From contig WGMO01000008.1 in assembly GCA_016125075.1 (NCBI GenBank), forward strand, positions 180,254-244,253: 64,000 nt of DNA, given 5' to 3'. Shown piece by piece: positions 63,277 to 64,000 of the stretch (position 1 is its first letter; every line of letters starts with the position of its first letter). Position numbers and translations under genes: made by a program. Under the pieces are notes generated by a model. The model made no database searches and had not been told where the DNA came from. It saw only the letters and a program-made list of their open reading frames with translations. The stretch is from Terrimonas sp. (GTDB lineage Bacteria; Bacteroidota; Bacteroidia; Chitinophagales; Chitinophagaceae).

Positions 63277-63492
63277 CTATTTCTGCTTGTCGTTTAATAA
63301 ATCAGAAACTTTTACTTTCATAACCTCTGCAATTTTTACAAGCGTTTTTAATTTCGGTTGAACATCGTTTGTGCACCATCTTGAAACGGTTGCCTCATTC
63401 ACATCAAGCTTTTCAGCCAGCCATTTGCTACTAAGGTTTTTCTCAACCAGCACAACCTTTAGTCTATTTATTGCTTTTTGGCTCATATTCAT
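63277..63492 (-). CDS. XRE family helix-turn-helix regulator
   Basis: A 71-residue single-domain regulator: INRLKVVLVEKNLSSKWLAE, KLDVNEATVSRWCTNDVQPK, LVKIAEVMKVKVSDLL. First gene of the five-gene operon, 4 bases before the GHKL/kinase gene. A perfect palindrome lies at its own start, consistent with autoregulation, like C-proteins of restriction-modification systems, which delay nuclease expression on entry to a new host. Confidence 0.88.
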   Translation of the reverse strand: MNMSQKAINRLKVVLVEKNLSSKWLAEKLDVNEATVSRWCTNDVQPKLKTLVKIAEVMKVKVSDLLNDKQK

Positions 63493-63511
63493 TGCATATT
63501 ATGCAAATTTA
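63492..63511 (-). promoter_or_regulatory. Promoter and operator of the defence-like operon
   Basis: TTGCATA-T-TATGCAA (63492-63506) is a perfect dyad. Read on the minus strand, TAAATTTG (63504-63511) is a -7 box overlapping it. Transcription would start just before the ATG at 63492, or run to the ATG at 63486, giving a nearly leaderless message. The XRE protein is the probable binder. Confidence 0.7.
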
Positions 63512-63666
63512 TTGACTTATTAGTGAAGTTGAGTCCCTTAAATTAGTAGTCAATTTTTGCTGTTGAAAAGATGTTTATGTCTTGCTGATTAGGGTTTTAC
63601 ACCTGATGTTGCCTGATATTGCTTAATAGAATTTCGTCAGCCGGGGTGGGTAGGTTGTGTGTTGGC

Positions 63667-63732
63667 ATTTTTAGCTCTTTGCAAGGTTTGGTTTGTGTTT
63701 GGGTTTTGTGTGCCTTGCAATGTGCTAAAAAT
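63667..63732. repeat. Right flanking hairpin of the defence-like operon
   Basis: ATTTTTAGC-TCT-TTGCAAGG (63667-63686) pairs with CCTTGCAA-TGT-GCTAAAAAT (63713-63732). The inner stem, the unpaired TCT/TGT triplets and the G/T-rich loop equal those of the left hairpin, while the outer stem differs on both sides and still pairs. See findings. Confidence 0.85.
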
Positions 63733-63801
63733 AGCGTCGGGCAGCATGGCAAAGTCTTGGGTGTTTAAATGTGTACGGAATGTTCAAATAGGGTGACATA
63801 C

Positions 63802-63829
63802 AACGGGAGTTTGTGAAAATACTCCCGTT
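63802..63829. repeat. Hairpin upstream of IS1182-like transposase
   Basis: AACGGGAGT (63802-63810), 10 bases, ACTCCCGTT (63821-63829): a perfect 9-bp stem 64 bases before the transposase start. Such hairpins protect insertion sequences from transcription running in from outside; it may also be part of the left inverted repeat. Confidence 0.55.
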
Positions 63830-63893
63830 CATTCCCAAATATACACAATGTTAATAAGAGTATTTATTGCATAGAATTTGCTTCTACTATTGC

Positions 63894-64000
63894 ATGAATT
63901 ACATAACCGGAACTAATCGCCACCAAAGCTACTTTGCAACCCTTGAAGATCAGGTAGCTGCTGATAACCCTGTGCGGCTTATAGATGCCTTTGTAGATAA
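63894..64000 (+). CDS. IS1182-like transposase, N-terminal part
   Basis: The frame opens at ATG 63894 and runs off the window. The first 35 residues (M-N-Y-I-T-G-T-N-R-H-Q, then LEDQVAADNPVRLIDAFVD) match the start of IS1182/IS5-type transposases, in which D-x-x-N-P-V-R-L-I-D-A-F-V-D is highly typical. The DDE catalytic part lies beyond position 64000. Confidence 0.75.
   Translation, partial: MNYITGTNRHQSYFATLEDQVAADNPVRLIDAFVD

Noticed and set aside
57591..63492. Identification as BREX, DISARM or Detocs
   Set aside because: No PglZ, BrxL, BrxC or DrmA/B partners; the methylase is half the size of PglX; and there is no purine nucleosidase-type effector as in Detocs.
1..64000. CRISPR array
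   Set aside because: No set of regularly spaced identical repeats with unique spacers was seen; the only tandem repeats are the three 29-bp-period operators at 55045-55123.

Overview
The window reads as Bacteroidota DNA, most likely a Chitinophagaceae-type chromosome. The grounds are a FecI/FecR-controlled SusC/SusD locus, a CTnDOT-style tra cluster (DUF4134/TraE, DUF4133/TraF, TraG, TraJ to TraN), Bacteroidota-specific families (DUF6520, DUF1896), weak Shine-Dalgarno signals, and several promoters of the TTTG-N19/20-TAnnTTTG type. The organism assignment is an inference from gene content.

Layout. 1-5.6 kb: end of a glyoxalase-like gene, a fatty-acid-hydroxylase/DUF2147 pair, two divergent Crp/Fnr regulators, then a rhodanese-metallo-beta-lactamase protein (probable persulfide metabolism) and an MFS transporter. 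5.6-8.2 kb: an AbiE-type toxin-antitoxin pair with an operator-rich promoter, then an XRE regulator. 8.2-16.4 kb: an ECF sigma factor behind a long structured leader, FecR anti-sigma factor, SusC, SusD and a secreted thioredoxin-like protein, closed by a bidirectional terminator. 16.4-20.7 kb: DUF6520 and MauE-like proteins, a third Crp/Fnr, a Gly-rich lipoprotein with a possible permuted papain-like domain, a membrane protein and an AraC regulator.

20.8-40.1 kb: transfer region of an integrative conjugative element. It holds traE, DUF1896, a giant methylase-helicase, traF, traG, two lipoproteins, three tandem TraI-like paralogues, traJ, a frameshifted traK, traL, traM, traN and accessory genes. 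It ends at a partial tRNA 3' end plus the natural terminator of that tRNA, which I read as the right attachment site. No integrase, relaxase, coupling protein or TraO/P/Q is visible, so the element is truncated here or continues left of the window.

40.2-48 kb: an AcrR-type regulator with a perfect palindromic operator, a run of four secreted proteins (S41 peptidase, class C beta-lactamase-like hydrolase, SMP-30-like lipoprotein, unknown), a decayed IS110 transposase, and a Crp/Fnr-cupin pair. 48-57.5 kb: an AT-rich accessory stretch of small independent units (DUF4160 plus DUF2442-HTH, SDR, lipoprotein hydrolase, S41 peptidases, DUF3024, SatD/DUF3307, unknown). They are separated by related structured spacers, including an exact 62-bp repeat, and this looks like a cassette-type array.

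57.5-63.8 kb: the most interesting segment. A compact five-gene operon encodes an XRE regulator, a protein with two GHKL-type ATPase modules (Hsp90/MORC-like and histidine-kinase-like), a receiver protein with no output domain, an HNH nuclease and an Eco57I-like adenine methylase. Two hairpins of the same design flank it, with covarying outer stems. I read it as a candidate restriction/defence system governed by a two-component relay. The window ends in the start of an IS1182-like transposase.
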